Of a stretch of 64,000 bases of DNA, positions 28,959 through 37,698 are shown in pieces. The position numbers were made by a program, and so were the translations under genes. Origin of the DNA: Bacteroidia bacterium (lineage in GTDB: Bacteria; Bacteroidota; Bacteroidia; Chitinophagales; JAUHXS01); contig JAUHXS010000011.1 of the NCBI GenBank assembly GCA_030426955.1, positions 37,439 to 101,438 of the forward strand, read 5' to 3'. Within the stretch, counting starts at the first letter, position 1. Each line of letters begins with the position of its first letter. Below the pieces are notes generated by a model, which saw only the letters and a list, made by a program, of their open reading frames with translations, had not been told where the DNA came from and did not search any database.

Positions 28959-29581
28959 GATTTTTTATAATCTTCAATATTGATCACATGGTCACAAAAT
29001 GAATATTCTGCTTCTTGATTTGAACCTATAACAACAATACAGCCTTTTTTGATTGATTGCAACGTATCCTCGTACCAAGATATATTTTTAGTATCTAAAT
29101 TGGTAGTGGGCTCATCTAGTAAAAGCAAATCTTGTTTAGCATATAAAACGCTTGCTAATTTTACTTTTTGTTTCATGCCAGAAGAAAAATATTTTAATTG
29201 AACATTGCTTTGATCCTCTAAGTGTAGAGTACTAATTACTTTTGAAACAGTAAAGTCATCTTTTATGGGCTTTATGTTAAAGTGGAATTGGAAGAATTCG
29301 TTTAAGGTAAGCTCTTCTACAATATCTATGTAGGGTGCACAAAAAGAGATATATTGATACAATTTAGTCGGGTCTATTGTGTCTCCTTTAATTGTTGTAA
29401 AACTTCTTTTTCCTGAAGATGGAGATAGGTATCCTGAAATAATCTTTAGCAAAGTACTTTTCCCAGATCCGTTGCTCCCGATAATAGCGTAGCTGTTGTT
29501 TGCGGAAAATTTGTAGTTGAAATTTTTAAATGTCCACTCTTGATTATAGCGCTTCCCGATTTTTTCCAGCGAAATATTCAT
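28955..29581 (-). CDS. ABC transporter ATP-binding protein, no partner permease nearby
   Basis: 208 residues. Walker [10 protein letters not shown] (35-43), signature-like [17 protein letters not shown], Walker [13 protein letters not shown]. The signature loop reads FSSGMKQ rather than LSGGQ, as in CcmA-like and other export ATPases. No membrane subunit is encoded beside it. It lies between lpxA (1-base overlap) and aroC (4-base overlap). It might act with an unlinked permease or have a non-transport role; the substrate is unknown. Confidence 0.85.
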   Translation of the reverse strand: MNISLEKIGKRYNQEWTFKNFNYKFSANNSYAIIGSNGSGKSTLLKIISGYLSPSSGKRSFTTIKGDTIDPTKLYQYISFCAPYIDIVEELTLNEFFQFHFNIKPIKDDFTVSKVISTLHLEDQSNVQLKYFSSGMKQKVKLASVLYAKQDLLLLDEPTTNLDTKNISWYEDTLQSIKKGCIVVIGSNQEAEYSFCDHVINIEDYKKS

Positions 29582-30372
29582 TACTCATTTCTATGCTGGT
29601 AATAGCCTTTCATGATACCTCTTTTGGCATTTTTAATGAAGCTGATAACCTCATCTCTCTCCTCTGTTGCTGGTATTTTTGCTTCAATGATTTTAAGAGC
29701 TTGAGTGGTATTGTAGCCTTTAATGAAAAGGATTCTGTATATGTCTTGAATGTGATTGATCTGTTCCGTTGAAAAGCCTCTTCGCCTTAGCCCAATTGAA
29801 TTAATCCCGACGTAGCTTACAGGAGATCTCGCTGCTTTAGCATATGGAGGAATATCCTTACTCACAAAACTTAAGCCTGATATAAAAGCATGTTTTCCAA
29901 TCGATACAAACTGGTGAATTCCAGAGTTTCCTCCAATGATAGCATATTCACCAATCTCTACATGTCCTCCTAACTGGGTACCATTTGCTATAATACAGTT
30001 GTTTTCAACGATACAATCGTGTGCGATATGGGAATAAGCCATTAATAGACAGTTATTGCCAATTTGTGTTTTATACTTGTCTTTTGTTCCTCTGTTAATC
30101 GTGACGCATTCTCTTATAGTTACGTTGTCTCCAATAATAACTCGTGTTTTTTCTCCTTCAAACTTTAGGTCTTGAGGAATAGCAGCAATTACAGAGCCTG
30201 GAAATATTCTGCAATTTTTTCCGATTTTAGCGCCCTCCATGATAGTTACATTAGAGCCAATCCAAGTGCCTTCACCAATTTCAACATTTTTATTGATGGT
30301 TGTAAAAGGATCTATTACGACATTATTAGCGATTTTAGCATCGCTATGAATAAATGCTAAAGGCTGAATCAT
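29581..30372 (-). CDS. lpxA: Acyl-ACP--UDP-N-acetylglucosamine O-acyltransferase LpxA
   Basis: 263 residues. N-terminal left-handed beta-helix of hexapeptides, with FEGEKTRVIIGDNVTIRECVTINRGT and the catalytic histidine region LLMAYSHIAHDC. The C-terminal helical region (GLRRRGFSTEQINHIQDIYRILF) is typical of LpxA. It adds a 3-hydroxyacyl chain to UDP-GlcNAc in the first step of lipid A synthesis. Overlaps lpxC/fabZ by four bases. Confidence 0.96.
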   Translation of the reverse strand: MIQPLAFIHSDAKIANNVVIDPFTTINKNVEIGEGTWIGSNVTIMEGAKIGKNCRIFPGSVIAAIPQDLKFEGEKTRVIIGDNVTIRECVTINRGTKDKYKTQIGNNCLLMAYSHIAHDCIVENNCIIANGTQLGGHVEIGEYAIIGGNSGIHQFVSIGKHAFISGLSFVSKDIPPYAKAARSPVSYVGINSIGLRRRGFSTEQINHIQDIYRILFIKGYNTTQALKIIEAKIPATEERDEVISFIKNAKRGIMKGYYQHRNE

Positions 30373-31766
30373 GCGTCTTCTTTTCTGGTAATCCTAGCTA
30401 CTAGCTCAGCTTCTGTAGCTATGTTATCGCCCACAAATGCTGTTCCTTTAATTTCAAAAATACCCCTCCTAATTGGACTTAGAAGTTCAACTTTAATGAG
30501 TAAAGTATCTCCAGGAACTACTTTCCTTTTAAACTTGACCTTATCTAGCTTTAAGAAGTAAGGGATGTAGTTTTCTGGGTCTGGAACAGATCTCATTAAT
30601 AAGATACCGCCAACTTGAGCCATTGCTTCCGTTTGCAATACGCCAGGCATTACAGGGTTTCCTGGAAAGTGGCCGTTGAAGAACTCTTCATTAATGGTTA
30701 CATTTTTTACAGCTACGACAGATTCATCATTTAATTCAATAACCTTGTCAACCAGTAAGAAAGGATACTTATGAGGTAAGAACTTAGAAACCTGATTGAT
30801 ATCAAATACTGGTTCTTCATTCGGATCATACTTTGGAGCCTGTACTTTACGTTTGTTCATCTTCAGTGATGCTTTGATTTTTTTTGCGAATTCAACATTT
30901 GCTTTATGTCCAGGCCTCGTAGCTATGATATGTGCTTTAATGGGGTGTCCAATTAAAGCTAAATCTCCAACAACATCCAACAGCTTATGTCTTGCTGGTT
31001 CATTCTCGTAATGAAGCTTTTTATTATTTAAAATTCCCTCTGGTGGTGCTTCAATATCAGTTAGGTTAAAGACATCAGCTATCTTTTGAAGCTTTTTATC
31101 CTCTATAACCTTGTCCACAACAACAATCGCATTATCAATGTTGCCACCTTTAATTAAATCATTTTCTACTAGTTCTTCCAATTCATGCAAAAATGAGAAA
31201 GTTCTGCAAGAAGCGATCTGATCCTTAAAGTCTTTGATAGAGTCAACAGATGCATGTTGCACACCTAGTACAGGTGAGTTGAAATCTATTTTGACATTTA
31301 TTTTATATTCATTAGCAGGAATTGCTATCATCTCAACGCCCCTATCTGCCTCAGAGTAAATAATATTTTCAGGAAGATCTATGTAAATTCTCTCTGCATC
31401 TTGCTCTTGAATTCCAGCTTTTAGTAATGCGTCAATATATTTTTTAGAGCTTCCATCTAAGATTGGAGGTTCAGGACCATCAATTTTGATTAAGATATTA
31501 TCAATTTCTAACCCGGCTAATGCTGCTAGTGTATGTTCAACTGTATTGATAGATGCACCATTTTGTCTAATTGTAGTTCCTCTTGATATATCTACCACGT
31601 TATCAATGTCAGCGTTAACAATAGGTTCGCCTTCAAGATCTGTCCTTTGGAACTTGTATCCGTGATTTTCGGGTGCGGGGTGAAAAGTCATTTTAACCTC
31701 TTTGCCTGTATGAATGCCAATTCCACTGACAGATACGGGTTCCTTAATTGTACATTGTTTAATCAT
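30369..31766 (-). CDS. lpxC/fabZ: Bifunctional LpxC deacetylase / FabZ dehydratase fusion
   Basis: 465 residues. Residues 1-300 are UDP-3-O-acyl-GlcNAc deacetylase: SGIGIHTGKEV, the zinc ligand region NTVEHTLAALAGLEIDN, and ARHKLLDVVGDLALIGHPI with the second ligand set. From about 320 a FabZ hot-dog domain follows: FLPHKYPFLLVDKVIE and GHFPGNPVMPGVLQTEAMAQ with the catalytic histidine and glutamate. The fusion is characteristic of Bacteroidota. It joins the committed step of lipid A synthesis to 3-hydroxyacyl-ACP dehydration, which compete for the same acyl-ACP. Confidence 0.97.
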   Translation of the reverse strand: MIKQCTIKEPVSVSGIGIHTGKEVKMTFHPAPENHGYKFQRTDLEGEPIVNADIDNVVDISRGTTIRQNGASINTVEHTLAALAGLEIDNILIKIDGPEPPILDGSSKKYIDALLKAGIQEQDAERIYIDLPENIIYSEADRGVEMIAIPANEYKINVKIDFNSPVLGVQHASVDSIKDFKDQIASCRTFSFLHELEELVENDLIKGGNIDNAIVVVDKVIEDKKLQKIADVFNLTDIEAPPEGILNNKKLHYENEPARHKLLDVVGDLALIGHPIKAHIIATRPGHKANVEFAKKIKASLKMNKRKVQAPKYDPNEEPVFDINQVSKFLPHKYPFLLVDKVIELNDESVVAVKNVTINEEFFNGHFPGNPVMPGVLQTEAMAQVGGILLMRSVPDPENYIPYFLKLDKVKFKRKVVPGDTLLIKVELLSPIRRGIFEIKGTAFVGDNIATEAELVARITRKEDA

Positions 31767-31769
31767 AAC

Positions 31770-32807
31770 TTATTGCTCTTTTTCAGCCAGTTGTAAGGCT
31801 TTTTCAAGTTCTTCTATCCTTTTAAGCATTTCTGGTAATTTTTTGTAAATCACCATAGACTTTAATTCGTTTTTTAATTCCTGAATTGGCGTTCCATGCC
31901 ATACTTTATTTGGCTCTTTGATATCAGCAGGAATACCACTTTGCGCTCCAATTTTTGTTCCTGGAGCAATGGAAAGGTGTCCAGCAAATCCTACTTGTCC
32001 GCCAATAGCACAGTTCTTGCCAAGCTTAGTACTTCCAGAAATTCCACTTTGAGAGGCTACAACAGTATTTTGATCTATTTCTACATTATGGGCAATCTGA
32101 ACTAAGTTGTCAAGCTTGACACCTGATCTGATAGTCGTGGAGCCAAGTGTAGCTCTATCTATCGTTGTATTAGCACCAATTTCAACATTATCTTCAATAA
32201 TTACATTTCCTGTTTGAGCAACTTTTTCATAAGTACCATCTTGTTGGGGAGCGAAGCCAAATCCATCGCTTCCTATTACAGCACCAGAGTGGATAATGCA
32301 GTCAGCACCTACCTTGCAATCATGGTATATGTTAACTCCTGAATTTAGTATAGTATTAGCTCCAACGCTAGCACTATCTCCTAAAAAGCAATTTGGATAA
32401 ATCTGCGTGTTATCTCCTATTGTTACATTGTCTCCAATGTATACAAAAGGAGCTATGTAAACATTATCTCCAATTTTAGCTGTTCCTGAAATAAATGCTT
32501 GACTAGAAATGCCTTTCAGCTTTTCAGAAGTGTCAAACTTGGTTAGTAGCTTTGAAAAACTCGTATATGGGTCTTCAACACGAATCAATGTTGCTGTTAA
32601 TCCTTCTTTTACTTCTAAGCTTTTACTAACAATAATTGCTGATGCTTCTGTAGAATAAAGATAACTTTCGTATTTTGGATTAGCTATAAAGCTTATAGAG
32701 CCTTCTTTAGCTTCTTCAATTTTAGATATTCTTGCAATTTTTATATCTGGATCACCTTGAAGGCTTCCATTAAGGAAATTACAAATTTCTGAGGCTGAAA
32801 ATTGCAT
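31770..32807 (-). CDS. lpxD: UDP-3-O-(3-hydroxyacyl)glucosamine N-acyltransferase LpxD
   Basis: 345 residues. An N-terminal UDP-binding domain ([21 protein letters not shown]) precedes a long hexapeptide beta-helix with [28 protein letters not shown] and the catalytic [10 protein letters not shown]. The C-terminus is a coiled helix ([16 protein letters not shown]). First gene of the six-gene minus-strand operon. No clear -7/-33 pair was found in the 351 bases upstream. Confidence 0.96.
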   Translation of the reverse strand: MQFSASEICNFLNGSLQGDPDIKIARISKIEEAKEGSISFIANPKYESYLYSTEASAIIVSKSLEVKEGLTATLIRVEDPYTSFSKLLTKFDTSEKLKGISSQAFISGTAKIGDNVYIAPFVYIGDNVTIGDNTQIYPNCFLGDSASVGANTILNSGVNIYHDCKVGADCIIHSGAVIGSDGFGFAPQQDGTYEKVAQTGNVIIEDNVEIGANTTIDRATLGSTTIRSGVKLDNLVQIAHNVEIDQNTVVASQSGISGSTKLGKNCAIGGQVGFAGHLSIAPGTKIGAQSGIPADIKEPNKVWHGTPIQELKNELKSMVIYKKLPEMLKRIEELEKALQLAEKEQ

Positions 32808-33158
32808 ACGCGAATTTAGGAATTAATTTTCAGAATCACTTATACAATTATACTTATGATTTGGGCGTGTGAAGCTGTTAGGATTATTAGCTTTTAAACA
32901 TATAAACTATTTTATCGGTATCGAGTAACAACCTGATTTTAGTTATTTGTTTTGTTATCAGTTTTTTGTGATAAAAGCTATTACTTTTGACTAATGATTA
33001 TTGGTGAAGAACGATTTGCAAGTATATTATTTCAGCAATAGATTTGCGTCTGGGTCATTAAAAATAAAAAGAAGTCAAGCAAAAATTGAGGTTTTATACA
33101 CAACAACAGTTGCCAAAGCTTCTGATTTTTATTTTACAATCAATTAAACGTTAAACAA
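32808..33158. other. Divergent intergenic region between lpxD and a T9SS cargo gene
   Basis: 351 bases without a gene. It contains one strong Bacteroidota-type promoter for the plus-strand gene (33015-33046, listed separately). The lpxD side shows only AT-rich sequence with no TAnnTTTG on the minus strand. Confidence 0.6.
33015..33046 (+). promoter_or_regulatory. Bacteroidota sigma-70-type promoter candidate
   Basis: TTTG at 33015-33018 (-33 element), a 20-base spacer, then TAGATTTG at 33039-33046, a perfect match to the TAnnTTTG -7 consensus. It would start transcription near 33053, about 105 bases before the secreted protein gene at 33159. Confidence 0.55.
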
Positions 33159-34223
33159 TTGAAAAACAAATATACTTTAGGAATATTAATACTGGCTCTG
33201 CTTTATGGCAATTCACCTTTTGCCCAAACAACAGATTTTTTGACAGGCTTAGGTTATCCTACTGGTCTGGTTCTTGATGGAAATGACTTGTACTTTGCTG
33301 AGTTTACCAATGATAAGATTTCAAAAATAGATCTTACGTCGACTAGCTCTTCGCCAACGGATGTCGTAACGGGTATAGGTAGTCCTTGGGGACTTGTTAT
33401 AAATGGTAACGATTTATACTTTGCAGAGTTTGATAGTGGTAGGGTTTCAAAAATTGATATAACGTCCACTAACCCAATCCCGACTGTTGTTGTGGCAGGT
33501 TTGTTAAGTCCAAATGGTCTTTTACTCAATGGCAATAACTTATATATTTCAGAATTTGATAGCGATAAAGTGGTGAAAATAGATATTACTGTAGCTAACC
33601 CAGTTCCAATAAATGTAGCATCTGAAGTGGCGGGAGCTTCAGGACTTGCTATTTATAACAATGATTTATATATAGCTGAATACAATAATGGGAGTATTTC
33701 TAAGGTTGATATTACAGCAATTAATCCAGCTCCGATTAACGTTATATCGGGTTTAGATAGACCTGAAGGGCTTTACTTTGATGGGGATGTTTTGTACGTA
33801 GCAGAATCTCGACCAGATGGTAACGGTGAAATTTCAAGGATAGACTCTATTCTTACTGATCCTATCAAAACCGATGTTGTTACAGGATTAGTAAATCCTA
33901 AAACTCACCTTATATTCGATGATCATCTTTACATAACAGATGCTACCAAGGGTAAAATATCAAAATTTGCTTTAAGCCCTTTACCTATAAATACTGTTTC
34001 TAATCTAAATTTATTCAATGTTTATCCTAATCCAACTTCAAATTTTATTAGGTTTTCAGGAATAGGAGAATCTAGGAATTACGTGGTTTTAAATACAAAT
34101 GGTGTTGAAGTAATGAGAGGGGGAAATACGAATAATAAGACTTTGAATATTCAAGGGTTAGATTGTGGGGTTTACTACCTTAAGTTTGATAACGGTAGAA
34201 CCTGTAAGTTTATTAAAAAATAG
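33159..34223 (+). CDS. Secreted beta-propeller-like protein with T9SS type A sorting domain
   Basis: 354 residues from a TTG start. Signal peptide to about residue 22 (GNSPFAQ). Six repeats of about 40-45 residues follow, each with a GNDLYFAEF...ISKIDIT pattern like SMP-30/NHL-type propeller blades. From about 285 the C-terminal domain NLFNVYPNPTSNFIRFSG...GVYYLKFDNGRT is a type IX secretion type A sorting signal. It is therefore exported and attached to the surface or released. Ligand unknown. A good promoter lies about 105 bases upstream. Confidence 0.85.
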   Translation: MKNKYTLGILILALLYGNSPFAQTTDFLTGLGYPTGLVLDGNDLYFAEFTNDKISKIDLTSTSSSPTDVVTGIGSPWGLVINGNDLYFAEFDSGRVSKIDITSTNPIPTVVVAGLLSPNGLLLNGNNLYISEFDSDKVVKIDITVANPVPINVASEVAGASGLAIYNNDLYIAEYNNGSISKVDITAINPAPINVISGLDRPEGLYFDGDVLYVAESRPDGNGEISRIDSILTDPIKTDVVTGLVNPKTHLIFDDHLYITDATKGKISKFALSPLPINTVSNLNLFNVYPNPTSNFIRFSGIGESRNYVVLNTNGVEVMRGGNTNNKTLNIQGLDCGVYYLKFDNGRTCKFIKK

Positions 34224-34259
34224 CTTGGAGAGCAAGTATCTCACAACAACTGCTGTATT

Positions 34260-35498
34260 TTAGCTATGCGATAGAATCCCCTTTGGGTAGCACAAATAAT
34301 GCTTTACGACAGGGTCTGATAGAACCGATATGTTTAGTTGATCAGATGCTTCGGTAATGTCCATTGTACTACCGTCTTTATATAAAATATTGATGTTATT
34401 TGCCTTGGGATTATAAGCGCTATTGCTGGTAGTATCTGAAAAAACAAGATAGGATGCCTCTTGTTTACTTATACCATACTCAGATGAAGTACTATTTAGG
34501 AGGGCGTCTATCTGCTTTGGACTAAAGGCTTCGTTTTGAATTTTAATTTTTAAAAGCTGTCTATCTATGACACTTCGACATAAAGTAGAGAGTACCTTGT
34601 CAGAGGAGCTTATCCAGCTCTTTAAACCGCTGAAAATGTCGTAATCATCTAGATTGGCAAAATAGCTCAATAGTTGACCATCCTTTTTGAAATCATCAAG
34701 TGTAAACTCATCGTTTAGGAAAATATTTAATGTTTCTGAGGCCTCAAGCTTTTCTCCTTTTTCCGCTAGTTCTTTAGCTCTTTCAAGGATTTTTACTAAG
34801 GTTTGCTCAACTGCTAATACAGTTTTATGTAGATATACTTGCCAGTACATCAACCTACGTGAGATAATGAACTTTTCAATTGAATAAATACCTTTTGCTT
34901 CGATGACCAAATTATCATCTGAAACATTTAGCATTTCTATTATTCTATCGTATCCAATTACACCTTCATAAACACCTGTAAAGAAACTATCTCTATTGAG
35001 ATAATCCATCCTATCCATATCAAGCTGACTGGAAACCAATTGATGCAAAAATTTCTTGTGGTATTGGTTTTGAAATATTTTTATAGCTAATGAAAGCTGT
35101 CCATCAAACTCTTCATTTAGTTTGTTCATAAACAAAACAGAAAGCTCTTCATGTGATATGCCTGTAACTAATGTTCTTTCTAATGTGTGTGAAAATGGTC
35201 CATGACCGATGTCGTGAAGCAATATAGCTATTGTAACTCCAATGGCCTCTTCATCTGTAATCTCATGTCCTTTAGATTTAAGCGTATTAAGTGCTTTACC
35301 CATTAAGTGCATTGCACCCATTGCATGTTGAAATCTCGAATGAGTTGCTCCAGTGTAGACGTAATTGGTTAATCCAAGCTGTTGTATTCTTCTGAGTCTT
35401 TGAAAATAAGGATGCTCGATTAAGTCAAAAATGACCCCATATGGAATAGTAATAAAGCCATAGACAGGGTCGTTAAATATTTTTTTCTTGTTCTGCAT
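34260..35498 (-). CDS. HD-domain phosphohydrolase (SAMHD1/dGTPase-like)
   Basis: 412 residues. Metal-binding HD motifs are in order: THSRFQHAMGAMHL (H53, H58), ILLHDIGHGPFSHTLE (H95-D96, H99) and LDMDRMDYLNRDSFFTG with a further aspartate. This is the layout of the deoxynucleotide triphosphohydrolase-like HD superfamily. The substrate may be dNTPs or another nucleotide; allosteric residues cannot be judged. It starts four bases after the K+ channel gene on the same strand, so the two probably form an operon. Confidence 0.88.
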   Translation of the reverse strand: MQNKKKIFNDPVYGFITIPYGVIFDLIEHPYFQRLRRIQQLGLTNYVYTGATHSRFQHAMGAMHLMGKALNTLKSKGHEITDEEAIGVTIAILLHDIGHGPFSHTLERTLVTGISHEELSVLFMNKLNEEFDGQLSLAIKIFQNQYHKKFLHQLVSSQLDMDRMDYLNRDSFFTGVYEGVIGYDRIIEMLNVSDDNLVIEAKGIYSIEKFIISRRLMYWQVYLHKTVLAVEQTLVKILERAKELAEKGEKLEASETLNIFLNDEFTLDDFKKDGQLLSYFANLDDYDIFSGLKSWISSSDKVLSTLCRSVIDRQLLKIKIQNEAFSPKQIDALLNSTSSEYGISKQEASYLVFSDTTSNSAYNPKANNINILYKDGSTMDITEASDQLNISVLSDPVVKHYLCYPKGILSHS

Positions 35499-35502
35499 CT
35501 AA

Positions 35503-37179
35503 CTACCTTAAAATCTTCCTCACAAAAGCAACCACAAAATAAGACATGAAGAAAACACCTACGAAACCTTCAATGTTGGAAAGCCATCTGAAAAAACCAG
35601 AAGGATAGTAGTCTCCATAGCCAATAGTCAAAAAGGTTATGGCACTATGATAAAATGATACTTCAAAACTTGATAGTTTATCAGGGTCGCCAAGTGAAGA
35701 TACTATTGCAGTATCCATAAAAAAGGGCATCATCCAAAAGAGTAAGCTGAAAAATACGTAAACTACAAACGTGCTTATCAAAACTCGCAAAGGATCTGTT
35801 GCATATAATCCCATTAAGTCAAATAAAAGCCATTCGCTCCACATACTTGGATATACCCATAGTGCATTCCATTTGTTTTGTTTGATTTTTTCTTCTTTCC
35901 AAGCTTTTAATTCTAGTCTTTTAAACTCGATGTAAGCTTTATCCTCATCGTTATACTGTCCAGATTGTCTGAATTCCTCTTTAATAATTCTAAATTGTTC
36001 TGCCTTTTGATCTAGCGAAGATTCATCTTGTTCCATGATTATATCATAAACTCTGTTCTTTTTCCACTCTACCAGTATTCGACCAAGGTTACGCATGCCA
36101 GATAGGTTAATCTGATCAATTTTGACATCAGTAACGCCAGGCTGTAAATCCAATATATCTCTCACAATTGTATTCGATAAGTCAATATAGTTTGCTTTTT
36201 TTACTCTTAAGTCAACGTATTTATTGAATTGACAAGCTGTAAAGGTCAGTTTCCTTACTTGTGCATCTAAAAAAGAAATGTTGCCTTGTCCAAAGTCCGA
36301 TTCTTCGAAAGTAACTGCGTTATCCCCAAAGTTGGTCATGTTAAAGGAAACACCGCCATCACCAAATTTTGTCCTTTTATATGAAATCTTACATGCACCA
36401 AAGTCGCTTTCGTCGAAAGTAACTTCTCCATTGCCAAACTCGCAACGTCTGAAATCTACTTTGCCGTCACCAAACTCGACCTTCCTGAAATCAATCTTCT
36501 TTCCTTCAAAAGTGGCTCTATCAAAGGACTTATTCCCATTTTTGAATTTTGCGAAGTGAAACTCAACATTACCAGTTCCAAAAGAAGCATTTTTAAAAAT
36601 CACATTGCCATCTCCAAAGTTGGTATTTACAAACGAGATGTTTCCACCATTAAATTCGGCATTTTCAAAAGAAATGTTACCATTGCCAAATTCAGAAAAC
36701 TGAAAATTCATATACCCTTTTCCAAAAAACACATTGGAAAAGTCAATTTCGCAGTCGTTAAATTTACATTTCGAAAAGTTTAGACTACCATTTGCAAAAA
36801 GTGAGTTGGTAAACTTAATTGTTCCAGCGTGAAATGAGGCGTTGGAAAAGTCAATGGTATTAGTTGAATCGAAGAAAGTGTTTGTTGCAGAAAAGACCGA
36901 TAGCTCTACTTGTTCATTGGCATTTTTGCCATTTAAATCTCGGTATTCACTTAAGGAAAAATTTTTGATGTAGCAATTGTCTAAAACTACTGGTTGGTCT
37001 GTTTTAATAAGCTCATAAATGTTTTCTTTTTCTACATAGCCATACTCTTTCTCTTGCAAAACATTTCTATTTACATCTAGATGGCATACTTTTGCTGTTT
37101 TCTCAGATTGAGTGTCTGATGTTATTTTGAAGGGTTTATTAATGATTTCTACAGTAAATAGTAGGTTGTTTGTTGCCAT
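35503..37179 (-). CDS. Two-TM potassium channel with N-terminal 12-residue-repeat solenoid
   Basis: 558 residues. Residues 116-307 are sixteen consecutive 12-residue repeats of the form FGxGxxxFxxxx (for example FGDGNVIFKNAS, FGTGNVEFHFAK, FGDGKVDFRRCE), with aromatic residues at positions 1 and 8. This suggests a beta-solenoid related to, but spaced differently from, pentapeptide repeats. A charged helical linker follows (about 375-440, AEQFRIIKEEFRQSGQYNDEDKAY). Then come TM1 (467-487), a pore helix, selectivity filter TIGYGD (518-523) and TM2 (535-555) ending the protein. It is an inner-membrane ion channel, probably K+-selective, with a large cytosolic N-terminal domain. Upstream of and coupled to the HD hydrolase gene. 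Confidence 0.85.
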   Translation of the reverse strand: MATNNLLFTVEIINKPFKITSDTQSEKTAKVCHLDVNRNVLQEKEYGYVEKENIYELIKTDQPVVLDNCYIKNFSLSEYRDLNGKNANEQVELSVFSATNTFFDSTNTIDFSNASFHAGTIKFTNSLFANGSLNFSKCKFNDCEIDFSNVFFGKGYMNFQFSEFGNGNISFENAEFNGGNISFVNTNFGDGNVIFKNASFGTGNVEFHFAKFKNGNKSFDRATFEGKKIDFRKVEFGDGKVDFRRCEFGNGEVTFDESDFGACKISYKRTKFGDGGVSFNMTNFGDNAVTFEESDFGQGNISFLDAQVRKLTFTACQFNKYVDLRVKKANYIDLSNTIVRDILDLQPGVTDVKIDQINLSGMRNLGRILVEWKKNRVYDIIMEQDESSLDQKAEQFRIIKEEFRQSGQYNDEDKAYIEFKRLELKAWKEEKIKQNKWNALWVYPSMWSEWLLFDLMGLYATDPLRVLISTFVVYVFFSLLFWMMPFFMDTAIVSSLGDPDKLSSFEVSFYHSAITFLTIGYGDYYPSGFFRWLSNIEGFVGVFFMSYFVVAFVRKILR

Positions 37180-37356
37180 TGCTTAAAAAAGTGTGCTAGA
37201 AAGCGAGACACGAAAATAATTAAAAATCAGCACTTAATAGAGTAAGGAGTCGGAAACGCTCTGAAATGTGGATATGTTGAGGAAAACTTTGTTATCGATA
37301 ATTCAAATAAAGCTATAAATTAGTCGCTCATTCATTAATCATTTAAATTATATACA

Positions 37357-37629
37357 ATGAACAAAGGAGATTTAATTAGTCAAATCGCTGGTGATGCTGG
37401 GATTTCAAAAGCAGAAGCTACTAAAGCTGTTGATTCTTTTGTAAATACTACAATCAATACTGTAAAAAAAGGTGACAAAGTTACTTTAGTAGGTTTTGGT
37501 ACTTTCTCTTCTTCTAAGAGAGCTGCTAGAACTGGTAGAAATCCTCAAACTGGTGCAGAAATCAAAATCCCTGCAAGAACAGTTGCTAAATTCAAGCCAG
37601 GTAAAGAATTTGCTAGCAAAGTAAAATAA
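37357..37629 (+). CDS. hup: HU family DNA-binding protein
   Basis: 90 residues, the standard HU length. N-terminal MNKGDLISQIAGDAGISKAEATKAVDSF helix pair, GFGTFSSSKRAARTGRNPQTG beta-arm with the RNPQTG tip, and PGKEFASKVK end. It bends and compacts DNA as a dimer. It is monocistronic, ending in a strong intrinsic terminator. Confidence 0.96.
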   Translation: MNKGDLISQIAGDAGISKAEATKAVDSFVNTTINTVKKGDKVTLVGFGTFSSSKRAARTGRNPQTGAEIKIPARTVAKFKPGKEFASKVK

Positions 37630-37650
37630 TTTTTATTTCGGCAATTTTAA

Positions 37651-37679
37651 AAGCCAATCGGAAACGATTGGCTTTTTTT
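37651..37679 (+). terminator. Intrinsic terminator after hup
   Basis: Perfect 10-bp stem AAGCCAATCG / CGATTGGCTT around a GAAA loop, running into a T-rich tail. It lies 21 bases after the hup stop. The minus-strand tolC-like gene ends 20 bases further on. Confidence 0.9.
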
Positions 37680-37698
37680 ATGTGTAAGATTCTTCTTG

